Part shown: positions 15,852 through 27,900 of the stretch, piece by piece
Layout: every line of letters begins with the position of its first letter
Position numbering within the stretch: position 1 is the stretch's first letter
NCBI RefSeq assembly: GCF_013407925.2
Contig: NZ_CP060201.1
Coordinates: 5,441,001-5,505,000 of the forward strand
Direction of reading: 5' to 3'
Length of the DNA stretch: 64,000 bases
DNA from: Pseudomonas protegens
GTDB taxonomy: Bacteria > Pseudomonadota > Gammaproteobacteria > Pseudomonadales > Pseudomonadaceae
Position numbers and translations under genes: made by a program
The notes under the pieces: model-generated
Databases searched by the model: none
Seen by the model: only the letters and a program-made list of their open reading frames with translations
What the model was told of the DNA's origin: nothing

Positions 15852-18800
15852 ATGACCGACTTTTCCCCAGCAGAGACGTTTCAGGTTTCGGCCCAGCAGG
15901 CCGCGATTCTTTCCCAGCAGCAGTACCTCGGCCAGCCGCTGGCGGCGCAGGCGCTCCTGTCCTTCGACACGCCGCCCGAGCGTGCTGTGCTACAGGCCGC
16001 GCTGAACGAGTTGTGCCAGCGCCACGAAATCCTGCGCACCAGCTACCGGCAGATGCCCGGCTTCAAGCAGCCGGTGCAGGACATTGCGGCCCAGGTGCGT
16101 CTGCGCCTGACCCTGGAGCCGGGGCGCAGCCTGCAGCAGGCCCGTGCCGAGGATCGCCTGGCCCTGGCCGACGTGCCCCTGGTGGCCTCGTTGCTGGATC
16201 GCCAGTTGCTGGTCAGCGTGCCCCTGGCCAGCTGTGACCGCCAGTCGCTGGCGCAGTTGGTGACCGAACTGCAGCAACTCTGCGCGGGAGGACAGTTGCC
16301 AGCGTTCGACGGCCTGCAGTACGCCGATTACGCCGCCTGGCAGGGTGAGTTGAGTGAGGAGGCCATCGGCCGCGAGGGCCTGCAGTTCTGGCGTACCCTG
16401 TACGCCGAACAGCAGGCGGGCGTGCGCCTGCCGTTCGAGCGGCGCCTGGATTTCGCCCCGCGGTTGCAGGAATGCCGGCTGGACACCGATCTGGCGCCGA
16501 CATTGCGCCAACTGGCCAGTGCGGCCGAGCTGAGTGTCGAGGACAGCCTGCTGTTCCTCTGGGCCGGTTTTCTCGCCGGGTTGAGCCAGCGGGATTCGCT
16601 GCTGGTGGCCCTGACCGTCGACGCTCGCAGCGATCAGTTGCAGCAGACCCTGGGGCATTTCAGCCGGCGCCTGCCGGTGGCCGTCGCGTTGCAGCCCCAA
16701 GCCACGCTGCAGGACAACCTGCAGGCGTTCCGTCATCAGCTGGACCTGAGCCGTTCCTGGCAGGATTGCCTGAACGAGCTGGAAGCGTTCGGTGCCGAGC
16801 AGCCCCGTCCCCTGGACCTGGGTTGCTCCTACAGCGAAGGCGCCGAGGCGCAGGAGCTGTTCCTCGATCAAGCGTACTTCGAGAAGCTGCATCTGCAGGC
16901 CCGGGCCGATGCCGACCGGCTGTCGTTGCAATTGAGCTGGCAGTCGCAGTTGCTGCCTGACGGCCTGCCTGAAGCCTGGCTTGAACAGTTCGCCCAGTGG
17001 CTCAAAGCGGCCGCTGCGGACAGCAGCCTGAGCCTTGAGCAATGGCCGTTGGTCAGCGCTGATCAGGCGCAGCGCCTGTTGCAGGATTTCGATCGCAGCG
17101 CGGACCTGAGCGCCGCCGCCGCACCGCTGCTGCACCAGCTGTTCGAAGAGGCGGCCCGGGCCTATCCCGAGCGTGCCGCGATCCATGTCGATGGCCGGGA
17201 AATCACCTACGCCGAGCTCGATCGTCAGGCCAATCAGCTGGCCCACGCCTTGCGCGAGCAAGGGGTCGCCAGCGACGCCGTCGTTGGCGTGTATGGCGCG
17301 CGTTCCATCGAGATCGTGGTGGCCCTGCTGGGGATTCTCAAGGCCGGTGGCGCCTACCTGCCGCTGGACCCGGCCTATCCCAGCGAGCGCCTGTCCTTCA
17401 TGCTCGAAGACGCGGCGGTGCGCTGCCTGATCAGCCTGCAACCCTTGCACCCGGACCTCGTTCTGCCGGCCGACCTGCCGCGCATCACCCTGGACTCGCA
17501 GTTGTTGAGCGGTGATGCCCAGGCGCCGACGAGCAACAGCACGGCCGACAACCTGGCGTATGTCATCTACACCTCCGGTTCCACCGGCAAGCCCAAGGGC
17601 GTGATGGTGTCCCACACCAATGCCAGCACCTCGACCCTGGCCCGGGGGGTGTTCTACCAGGCGCCCCTGGAACGTTTCCTGATGCTGTCCTCGTTCTCCT
17701 TCGACAGCTCCGTGGCGGGGATCTTCTGGACCCTGAGCCAGGGCGCGACCTTGTACCTGCCCAGCGAAGAGCAGCACAAGGACCCGCAGCAGGTCGCCGA
17801 GCTCATCGACGCGCAGCGCATTTCCCACTTCCTGGCCCTGCCATCGTTCTATGCGCAAATCCTCGAAGCCCTGGAGCAACCGCAACTGCGCTGCGTCATC
17901 GTGGCCGGCGAAGCCTGTCCGCTGGAGCTGGCCCTGCGGCACCGGGAACGGCTGCCCGAGACCTTGCTGGTCAATGAATACGGCCCTTCGGAAAGTGCGG
18001 TCTGGTGTTCGGCCTTCGCCGTGGAGCAGGCGCCTGTGGATGAGCGGGTGGCCATTGGTGGCGCCATCGCCGGTACGCGCCTGCGGGTGCTGGATGAAGA
18101 CGCCGAACTGGCTGGCATCGGTCGCGAGGGCGAGTTGTTTATCGGTGGTCCGGGCCTGGCCCGTGGCTATCTCAAGCGTCCGGGGCTGACGGCTAGCCGC
18201 TTCCTTCCGGACCCGTTCGCCAGCACCCCCGGCGCGCGCCTGTATCGCACCGGGGACCGGGTCAGCAGCTTGCCCCGGGGCACGCTGGACTACCTCGGCC
18301 GGATCGACTTCCAACTGAAGATCCGCGGCTTTCGCATCGAGCTGGGCGAGATCGAGAGTCTGCTCGGGCAGGTCGCCAATGTGCGCGAAGCCGCTGTCGT
18401 GGCCCGGGACACGGCGGCCGGCAAACAGTTGGTGGCCTATGTGGTGCTGGCCCGGGTCGACGACCGCGAGGCCCAGGAGCAGGCCCTGCTGGCCCAGCTG
18501 CGCGAGCAGTTGCCCGAGTACATGGTGCCGTCGTTCCTCAGTGTCCTGGAGCGTTTCCCCCTGACCCCCAACGGCAAGCTGGACCGTAACGCCCTGAGCG
18601 CCCTGGAGCTGCAAGGCAGCGCCTATGTGGCGCCGCGCAACGAGCTGGAGGCCACCCTGGCCGCCATCTGGCAGGAAGCGCTGCAGCTGGAGCGGGTCGG
18701 TGTGCATGACAACTTCTTTGCCCTGGGCGGCCACTCGCTGCTGGCCACGCGCATTCGCTCCAAGGTGCAAAGCGAGCTCAACCTGTCCTTGCCGCTGCGG

Positions 18801-18923
18801 GTGTTCTTCGAGGGCGAAACGGTGGAACTGCTGGCCCGTCAGGTCGAGCTGCATCGTGATTCCGGGGTGACAGGGGACAAGGTCGACGCCTTGGAAGCCC
18901 TGTTTGCGGAGGCCCAGGAGTGA
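15852..18923 (+). CDS. NRPS2: degenerate C-like (interface) domain - A(His?) - T
   Basis: A 1023-residue single-module synthetase. Residues 10-420 are C-domain-like, but the HHxxxDG site is replaced by VPLASCDRQSL (near 125), so it cannot catalyse condensation in the normal way. This pattern fits the 'interface' domains that recruit stand-alone beta-hydroxylases. The A domain (450-912; IYTSGSTGKPKG near 571) gives the code DSAAIAEVWK, which resembles the bacitracin His code DSELTAEVCK. T lies near 959 (GGHSL). There is no epimerase. The ATG at 15852 has AAGGA 8 nt upstream. The missing catalytic C domain is supplied by the C-terminal C3 of NRPS1. The stop overlaps the NRPS3 start, indicating translational coupling. 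Confidence 0.9.
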   Translation: MTDFSPAETFQVSAQQAAILSQQQYLGQPLAAQALLSFDTPPERAVLQAALNELCQRHEILRTSYRQMPGFKQPVQDIAAQVRLRLTLEPGRSLQQARAEDRLALADVPLVASLLDRQLLVSVPLASCDRQSLAQLVTELQQLCAGGQLPAFDGLQYADYAAWQGELSEEAIGREGLQFWRTLYAEQQAGVRLPFERRLDFAPRLQECRLDTDLAPTLRQLASAAELSVEDSLLFLWAGFLAGLSQRDSLLVALTVDARSDQLQQTLGHFSRRLPVAVALQPQATLQDNLQAFRHQLDLSRSWQDCLNELEAFGAEQPRPLDLGCSYSEGAEAQELFLDQAYFEKLHLQARADADRLSLQLSWQSQLLPDGLPEAWLEQFAQWLKAAAADSSLSLEQWPLVSADQAQRLLQDFDRSADLSAAAAPLLHQLFEEAARAYPERAAIHVDGREITYAELDRQANQLAHALREQGVASDAVVGVYGARSIEIVVALLGILKAGGAYLPLDPAYPSERLSFMLEDAAVRCLISLQPLHPDLVLPADLPRITLDSQLLSGDAQAPTSNSTADNLAYVIYTSGSTGKPKGVMVSHTNASTSTLARGVFYQAPLERFLMLSSFSFDSSVAGIFWTLSQGATLYLPSEEQHKDPQQVAELIDAQRISHFLALPSFYAQILEALEQPQLRCVIVAGEACPLELALRHRERLPETLLVNEYGPSESAVWCSAFAVEQAPVDERVAIGGAIAGTRLRVLDEDAELAGIGREGELFIGGPGLARGYLKRPGLTASRFLPDPFASTPGARLYRTGDRVSSLPRGTLDYLGRIDFQLKIRGFRIELGEIESLLGQVANVREAAVVARDTAAGKQLVAYVVLARVDDREAQEQALLAQLREQLPEYMVPSFLSVLERFPLTPNGKLDRNALSALELQGSAYVAPRNELEATLAAIWQEALQLERVGVHDNFFALGGHSLLATRIRSKVQSELNLSLPLRVFFEGETVELLARQVELHRDSGVTGDKVDALEALFAEAQE

Positions 18924-21900
18924 TGAATCCGTTACCCGAGCGCATGCTGGCGCTGTCCAAGCGGTTCGCCGCGTTCAGCCCCCAGGAGCGTAGCGCCTTG
19001 CAGCGCAAGATGATCGAGCAGGGGCTGTCCCTGGACCTGTTGCCGATCCCCGGGCGCAGCCAGGACCAGACGCTGATGGGCGCGTCCTATGCCCAGCAGC
19101 GCCTGTGGTTTCTCTGGCAACTGGAGCCCACCTCCAGCGCCTACAACCAACTGGCGGTGCTGCGCTTGCAGGGCGACCTGCAGGACGCCGATCTGCAACG
19201 CAGTATCCAGTACCTGATCGACCGCCACGAGGTGCTGCGCAGCACCTTCAGCCTGCACGGCCAGCAAGTGATGCAGGTGATTCGTCCCCAGCGCGAGTTC
19301 GTCCTGCAACGCCTGGATTACAGCCACCTTGAGGACGCCGGCCCACAGGTGGCCGAACAGGTGGCGGAGCAGGGCGAACGCCCCTTCGACCTGGAGCACG
19401 ACCTGCTGTTGCGGGCGACCCTGATCAAGCTTGGTGAGCAGGAACATGTGCTGCTGTTCTGTACCCATCACATCATCAGTGATGCCTGGTCGCTGCCGAT
19501 CCTGGTGGGCGAGGTGACCCGCGCCTATGAGCACTGGCGCCAATACCAGCGCGCGCCGGACCTGGCGCCGCTGGCGGTGCAGTACGCCGACTTCGCCGTT
19601 TGGCAGCGTCTGTGGCTGGAAGCCGGTGAAGCCGAGCGCCAGTTGCAGTACTGGCGCGAGCGCCTGGGCAGCGAACCCTTGACCCTGGAACTGCCCCTGG
19701 ATCGGCCGCGCCCGCCGGTGCGCAGTGCCCGGGGCGGGCGCCACGCCATGGTCTTCGATCAGGACCTGGACCGCGGTGTGCGCGAACTGGCCGCGAGTAC
19801 CGGCTGCACCCTGTTCATGGTGCTGCTGGCGTCCCTGCAGGTGCTGCTGCAGCGTTATAGCGGAGCCCGCAGCATTCGCGTGGGCACGCCGGTGGCCAAC
19901 CGCACCCGGGCCGAAGTCGAGGGGCTGATCGGCTTTTTCGTCAACACCCAGGTGCTGCAGGCCGAGGTCGACCCGCAGCAGCCGTTCAGCGCCTTGCTGG
20001 CCCAGGTCAAGACCCGGGTGCTGGAGGCCCAGGCGCATCAGGACCTGCCGTTCGAGCAATTGGTCGATGCCCTGCAGCCTGAGCGCAGCTTGAACCAGAG
20101 CCCTCTGTTCCAGGTGCTGTACAACCACCTGGCGGGGGACAACGAAGGCGCGCGGGTGGAGATTCCCGGGCTGAAGATCGAGGCCCTGGCCAGCGACAGC
20201 GAATTCGTGCGCTTCGACCTGACCTTCAACACCCATGAGGAAGGCGGGCGTCTGCACGCGGCCCTGGTCTACGCCAGCGACCTGTTCGACCCGCAGACCA
20301 TCGAGCAGATGGCCCGGCATTGGCACAACCTGTTGCAGGCGGTGGTGCGCGAACCGCAACGGCGCCTGGGCGAGTTGCCCATGCTGGATGCGGCGGAGCG
20401 CGCACAGATGGTGGAGCAGTGGAACCTCGGCAGCGCCTTTGAGCGTCCACCCCTGTCGGTACCGGCCTGTGTCGAGGCCCATGCGGCGCGCAGCCCTGAT
20501 GCGCTGGCCGTGGTCTGCGCCGGGCAGCAACTGACGTATCAACAGCTCAATGCCCAGGCCAACCGCCTGGCCCGCCAGTTGCGCGAGCGCGGCGTGGGGC
20601 CGGATGTGCTGGTGGGCATTGCCGCGCCACGCTCGATCGAGATGATCGTGGGCCTGCTGGCGGTGCTCAAGGCCGGCGGCGCCTACGTGCCTCTGGACCC
20701 GGAATACCCCCAGGAACGCCTCAACGGCATGATCGAGGACAGCGGGATTACCCAGTTGCTGGCCCAACAGCAGCTGATCGGGCGTTTTACCGATCTGCCC
20801 GGGCTCTGTATCGAGCCTCTTGAGGGTTCGCCAGCACGTCAGGCCCTGAGTGGCGACAACCTCGAACCCCTGACGGCTCCCGGGCATCTGGCCTATGTGA
20901 TTTTCACCTCCGGCTCCACGGGCCGGGCCAAGGGCGTGACCATCAGCCACGGCGCCCTGGCCAACTACGTGGCGGCGATTCATCAGCGCCTGCCGCTGGC
21001 GTCGGCCCGCAGCATGGCGCTGGTATCGACACCGGCCGCCGACCTTGGGCACACCGTGCTGTTCGGTGCCCTGTGCGGCGGCCAGGCGCTGCACCTGATC
21101 AGCGCCGATCTGGCGGTGGACGGTGCGGGCCTGGGCCAGTACCTGCAACAGCAAAAGATCGATGTGCTGAAAATTGTCCCCTCGCACCTGGCGGCGCTGG
21201 TGGGTGAGGACAATGGTGCGGTGCTCCCACGCCAATGCCTGGTGCTGGGCGGCGAAGCCTGCCCGGTGAGCTTGGTTGAGCGCATCCAGCGTCTGGCGCC
21301 GCAGTGCCGGATCGTCAACCACTACGGGCCGACCGAAAGCACCGTAGGTGCCCTGACCCAGGCCGTGGAGGGCGACTGGTCCCAGGCTGCGTCGATTCCC
21401 TTGGGGCGGCCGCTGGCCAATGTCCGCGCCTATGTGCTGGACAGCGAAGGCCAACCGGCGGCCATCGGCAGCCTGGGCGAACTGTATCTGGCCGGTGCCG
21501 GGCTGGCCCGCGGTTACCATCGGCGTCCTGAGATGACCGCCGCCAGCTTCATCCCCGATCCTTTCGACCCGCAAGGCGGTGGCCGGCTGTACCGTACCGG
21601 TGATCAGGTGCGCTACCGCCGCGACGGCAGCATCGAGTTCTGTGGCCGCATCGACCAGCAGATCAAGATTCGTGGCTTCCGGGTCGAGCCGGGAGAAATC
21701 CAGGCCTGCCTGCACAGCCATCCCTGGGTGCGCGAGTGTGCGGTACTGGCCCTGGATGGACCCCAGGGCAAGCAATTGGTGGCCTACCTGGTGTGCCAGC
21801 CCGGGCTCGACCCGGAGCAGTGCAAGGACGTCCTCAAGCAGCACATGAACGCGCACCTGTCGGCCCATCAGGTGCCCAGCCACCTGCTGTTGCTGCCGGC

Positions 21901-24900
21901 GCTGCCCCTGAGCCCCAACGGCAAGCTCGATCGCCTGGCCCTGCCGCGCCCCGAGCAGGGCCGTCCGCAGGACCTCTACCGTGCGCCACAGAACCCCGTG
22001 CAACAGACACTGGTGGATATCTGGCAGGAGGTCTTGAACCAGCCGCGGATCGGTATCAACGACAACTTCTTCGAACTGGGGGGCGACTCGATCATTGCCA
22101 TCCAGATGGTCAGCCGGGCACGCCAGGCGGGTTTGCAGATTTCCTCCCGGGACGTGTTCCGCTGCCAGAGCATTCTTGAGCTGGCAGCGGTGGCCAGGCA
22201 GGGCACGGCCTTGCTCATCGATCAGGGACCGGTGCGTGGCCCGATGCCGCTGACGCCGATCCAGCAGGTGTTTTTTGCCAGCGACATTCCCCATCGCGAA
22301 CACTGGAACCAGTCGCTGCTGTTGACGCCCCGTGAACCGTTGCAGGTGCCGCTGCTGGAGCAGGCCCTGAACCAGCTGCTGGTGCAGCACGATGCCTTGC
22401 GCCTGCGGTATCGACAGAGCGCCGGCCTGTGGCAGGCCGAACACCAGGAGCATCCCGAGCCGGTGAGCCTCTGGCGGCAGCGGGTGGCGGATGCCGCAGC
22501 AATTCAGGCACTGGGACAACAGGCCCAGAGCAGCCTTGACCTGGAACAGGGACCGTTGTTGCGCGCGGTGCTGATGGACCTGGACGATGGCAGCCAGCGT
22601 TTGTTGCTGGTCATCCATCACCTGGTGGTGGACGGCGTGTCCTGGCGGATTCTGCTTGAAGACCTGCAGAGCCTCTATCGCCAGTTGGCCGAGGGGGCCG
22701 CCCTGGCCCTGCCGCCCAAGACCAGTGCCTTCCAGGCTTGGGCCGAGCATCTGCAAGAGTGGGCGCAGGCCCTGGGGCACACCGAAGAACTGGATTACTG
22801 GTGCCGGCAGCTGGAACAGGCGCCTCGGGACCTGCCCCTGGACTATCCCGCCGGGGCGAACCTGGCTTGCCATGGCACGGCGATCAACGCCCGGCTGTCT
22901 CGGGAGCTGACCAGCCAGCTGTTGCAGGAAGCCCCCAAGGCCTACCGCACCCAGATCAACGACCTGCTGCTGACCGCCCTGGCGCGGGTCATCTGCCGTT
23001 GGACCGGACACGCGCAGATGCTGGTGCAGTTGGAAGGCCACGGCCGCGAGGAGCTGTTTGCCGATGTCGACCTGTCGCGTTCGCTGGGCTGGTTCACCAG
23101 CCTCTATCCGCTGTGCCTGACTCCGGCGCAGCCACTCTCGGATTCGATCAAGGCGGTCAAGGAAGACCTGCGCCGGGTTCCGGCCAACGGCCTGGGCTAT
23201 GGCGCCTTGCGCTACCTGGGCGACAGCAGCGTGCGCGAACGCCTGCAAGGGCTGGTGCAGCCGCGGATCACCTTCAACTACCTGGGGCAGTTCGATCAGA
23301 GCTTCGATTCGCAGTCGCTGTTTGCCCCGGCGGCCGAAGCGGCTGGCAATGAGCGCCATGCCGAGGCGCCGCTGGGTAACTGGTTGACGGTCAACAGCCA
23401 GGTCTATGGGGGCGAACTGTCCCTGAGCTGGAGCTTCAGCCATCAGTTGTTCAAGCCGCAGACGGTTCAGCGCCTGGCCGATGAGTATCTGCTGGAACTG
23501 CAGGCGCTGATCGAGCATTGCACCCTGGACACCTCGGCTGGCGTTTCGCCGTCGGACTTCCCCCTGGCCGGGTTGAACCAGGCTCAGCTGGATGCGCTGC
23601 CGGTGGCCCCACGAACCATCGTCGACCTGTATCCCTTGTCGCCGATGCAGCAGGGCATGTTGTTCCACACCCTCTACGAGCAGGCCAGCGACGATTACGT
23701 CAATCAGCTCCGGGTGTCGGTGCAGGGCCTGGATGCGCAGCGTTTCCGCCGGGCCTGGGAAGATGCCCTGCAGGCCCACGACATCCTGCGTACCTCTTTC
23801 CACTGGCAAGCGGAGCTGGAGCAACCGGTGCAGATCGTCCAGCGTCAGCTGGCGCTGCCGTTCCGGGTGCTCGACTGGTCGGACGGGCAGGCCAGCGAGC
23901 CGGCCCTCGACGCCCTGGCCGGGGAAGAGCGCAGCCTGTGTGCGCATTTCGATCGTGCACCGCTGTTGCGCTTGTGCCTGGTGCAGACCACGGCCCAGGA
24001 CTACCAACTGATCTACACCAACCACCACATCCTGATGGATGGCTGGAGCAGTTCGCAGTTGATGAGCGAGGTCCTGCAACGCTACGCCGGGGTGGTGCCG
24101 CCACAGGCTCCGGGGCGTTATCGCGACTACATCCAGTGGCTGCAACGCCAGGACCTGAGCGCCTGTGAAAGTTTCTGGCGCGAGCAACTGGGGCGTTTGT
24201 CGACCCCGACCCGCCTGGCGGGCAGCATCGCCCTGGAGAATCCGGGCGCAGATGCCGGCCATGGCGAGTTCCACCATGATTGGACCCAGCCGTGGACCGA
24301 GCGCCTGGTGGCCTTCGCCCGGCAGCAGAAAATCACCGCCAACACCCTGTTGCAGGCGGCCTGGCTCCTGCTGTTGCAGCGCTATACCGGGCAGAGCACC
24401 GTGGCCTTTGGCGCGACGGTGGCGGGGCGTCCTTCGGAGCTGCCGGGGATCGAGCGGCAGATTGGTCTGTTCATCAATACCTTGCCGGTGATCGCCACCC
24501 CCGATACGCAGATGAGCGTGGCGCAGTGGCTGCAACAGGTGCAGGCGCACAATCTGCAACTGCGCGAATACGAACATACGCCGCTCAACGATATCCAGCG
24601 CTGGGCCGGCAGCAGCGGTGAAGCACTGTTCGATACCCTGCTGGTGTTCGACAACTACCCGGTGGCCCAGGCCCTGGAGCAGGAGGAGGCTTCCAGCGTG
24701 CGCTTCGGTGCCGTGCACAGTCGTGAGCGCACCAACTATCCGTTGTCGGTGGCGGTGGCGCTGGAGCAGCGTCTGAGCATCAGCTACGGCTATGCCCGGG
24801 AAGCCTTCAGCGTGGCGGTGATCGAGCGCCTCAACGGCCATCTACTGCACCTGCTGGCGCAGATGATTGATAACCCCCAGTTGCAACTGGGCGCCATCGA

Positions 24901-27900
24901 GCTGCTGACCCCGGCTGAGACGGCCAGCCAATGCGTAGCGCCCGTCGCGCCGGGGGGCGAACCGGCGGTGCACGAGAGCATCGGTGCCCTCGCACAACGC
25001 TGGCCGCAGCGTCAGGCGGTGCTGTTTGCCGGGCAGCGCTTCACTTACGGTGAGCTGGACCAGCGGGCCAACCGCCTGGCCCATGAACTGGTGGCCCGCG
25101 GGGTCGGCCAGGAGGTCCGGGTCGGCGTGGCATTGCCCCGGGGCGAGGGGCTGCTGGTGGCCTTGCTGGCGGTGCTCAAGGCGGGCGGCGCCTTCGTGCC
25201 GCTGGACCTGAGCTACCCGGCCGACCGCCTGGCCTACCTCATGGCGGATTCCGGCATGGCCCTGTTGCTCAGTGACAGCGAGTCGTTGCAGCGCCTGCCT
25301 TCGGCCGCCGGTCTGGCGGTGCTCGATCTGGCGCGCCTTGAGGTCGAGCAGCATCCGCTGACCGCGCCTGCGGTGACGGTGGCGCCAGAGAGCCTGGCCT
25401 ATGTGATCTACACCTCGGGCTCCACCGGGCAACCCAAGGGTGTCACCGTGGCCCATGGTCCGCTGGCGATGCACTGTCGCACCACCGGCGAACGCTATGG
25501 CATGACTCCCGAGGACTGTGAACTGCATTTCCTGTCGTTTTCCTTCGATGGCGCCCATGAACGCTGGCTGACCGCCTTTGTCTGCGGCGCCAGCCTGCTG
25601 CTGCGTGACGACAGCCTGTGGACCCCGGAGCAGACCTGTGAAGCTATTCGCCGCCATGGCGTGACCATGGCCGGCTTCCCGCCGGCCTACCTGCATCAGT
25701 TGGCCGAACATGTGCAGCGGGCCGGCAATCCACCGCCCATGCGCCTCTACAGCTTTGGCGGCGATGCCATGCCCCAGGCCAGCTTCGAGCTGGTCCAGCA
25801 GGTGTTGCGTCCCCGGTACATGATCAACGGCTACGGGCCCACCGAAACCGTGGTCACGCCGCTGGTGTGGAAAACCGCTGCCGGTGAACCGTGCACGGCG
25901 GCTTATGCGCCCATCGGCCATTGCGTCGGCGAGCGCAGCGCCTATGTCCTGGATGCCGATCTCAATCCCTTGCCGGTGGGGGTCGCCGGGGAGTTGTACA
26001 TCGGCGGCAATGGCTTGGCGCGAGGCTACCTGAAGCGTTTTGCGCAGACCGCCGAGCGCTTTGTTCCCGATCCCTACAGCCCCTTGGGGGGCCGTCTGTA
26101 TCGCACCGGGGATGTGGTGCGCCAGGGCAGTGACGGGGTGTTCGAGTACCTGGGGCGTATCGACAACCAGGTGAAGATCCGTGGCTTCCGCATCGAGCTT
26201 GGGGAAATCGAAGCGCGGTTGATGGCCCATGAGCAGGTCAGCGAAGCGGTGGTCCTGGCCCGGGACACCGCCCATGGCCGGCGTCTGGTGGCTTATTTGG
26301 TGACGGCCGCGACCGCACTTGAGGACGAGCAAAGCCAGGAAAGGCTGCGTGAAACCCTGCGCCAGACGTTGAAGGCCTGCCTGCCCGATTACATGGTGCC
26401 GTCCTATTGGCTTTTCCTCGAATGCCTGCCGCTGTCGCCCAATGGCAAGCTGGATCGCATGGCGCTGCCCATGCCGGAAATGGCCCAGGCCAGCCACGCC
26501 TATGTGGCACCGCGCAGCGATCTGGAGAAGCGTCTGGCGCAGATCTGGCAAGACGTGCTGAAAGTGCCGCAGGTTGGTGTGAGCGACAACTTCTTCGAGC
26601 TGGGCGGGGACTCGATCATCTCCCTGCAACTGGTCAGCCGTGCGCGTCAGGCCTCGATCCGCTTTACCCCCAAGGACCTGTTCGAGCAACAGACCATCCA
26701 GGGGCTGGCCGCGGTCGCGCAGTGCGGGACGCAGGACGATATCGACCAGGGACCGGTGAGCGGCGACATGCCGCTGCTGCCGATCCAGCGTCTGTTTTTT
26801 GCCGAGCCAATTCCCCAGCGGCACCATTTCAACCAGTCGGTGCTGCTGATTCCGGCCACCCCATTGAACCCCCACGCGCTGGAGCGGGGCTTGCGCGCCT
26901 TGTTCGAGCATCACGACGGGTTACGTCTGCAATTCCAGCAGGGGAGCGCAGGCTGGAGTGCCAGCCATGGTCCGCTGGATCAGGCCGGGCCCGGTCCGGA
27001 CCTGTTGTGGCAGGCCGAAGCCGCCAACGCCGCCGAGCTGGAGCAGCTCTGCGAGCAGGTCCAGTGCAGCCTCGACCTGCAGCGCGGGCCTTTGTTGCGG
27101 GCGCTGTTGGTGACCCTGGGGGACTCGACCCAGCGCTTGTTGCTGGTGGCCCATCACCTGGTGGTGGATGGCGTGTCCTGGCGCCTGTTGTTCGAAGACC
27201 TGCAAAGCGCCTACACCCAGGCGCTGGCCGGGCAAGCGCTGCAGTTGCCTGCCAAGAGCAGCTCTTATCAGGCCTTTGGTCGACGCCTGCAAGCGTATGC
27301 CCATGGGCCCGAGGCCCGTGCCGAGCTGGCCTACTGGCGCGCGCAACTTGCGGGCGCACAGGCATCGTTGCCTGGGGTTGAACCCGGCACCCAGGCCTTG
27401 AGCCGCGACGCCGGCAGTGTGCAGGTCCAGCTCGATGCCGCGACCACCCAACGCTTGCTGCAGCGCGCTCCGGCCGCCTACCGGACCCAGGTCAACGACC
27501 TGTTGCTGGCGGCCCTGGCCCAGGTCATGGGGCAGTGGACCGGACAGCCCTCGACCCTGATCCAGCTGGAAGGCCACGGGCGTGAGCAACTCTTCGAGGA
27601 TCTGGACCTGAGCCGCACCGTGGGCTGGTTCACCTCGGTGTTCCCGGTGCGCCTGAGCGCTGCGGACAGTGCCGAAGCCTCGATCAAGCGGATCAAGGAA
27701 CAGCTGCGGGCGATTCCCAACAAGGGGATCGGCTACGGTGCCCTGCGTTACCTGGGGGATACCGCCAGCCGCGAGGCGTTGCAGGGGCTTGCCCAGCCTC
27801 GGGTCACCTTCAACTACCTGGGGCAGTTCGACGGCAGTTTCGATGATCCTCAGGCGCTGTTCGTTCCGGCGCCGGAGGCCCATGGCGCGGATGCCAGCAT

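Noticed and set aside
18932..24841. A 1969-codon minus-strand open frame opposite NRPS3
   Set aside because: Same reason: antisense to canonical C-A-T-E domains, with biased composition and no ribosome site of note.
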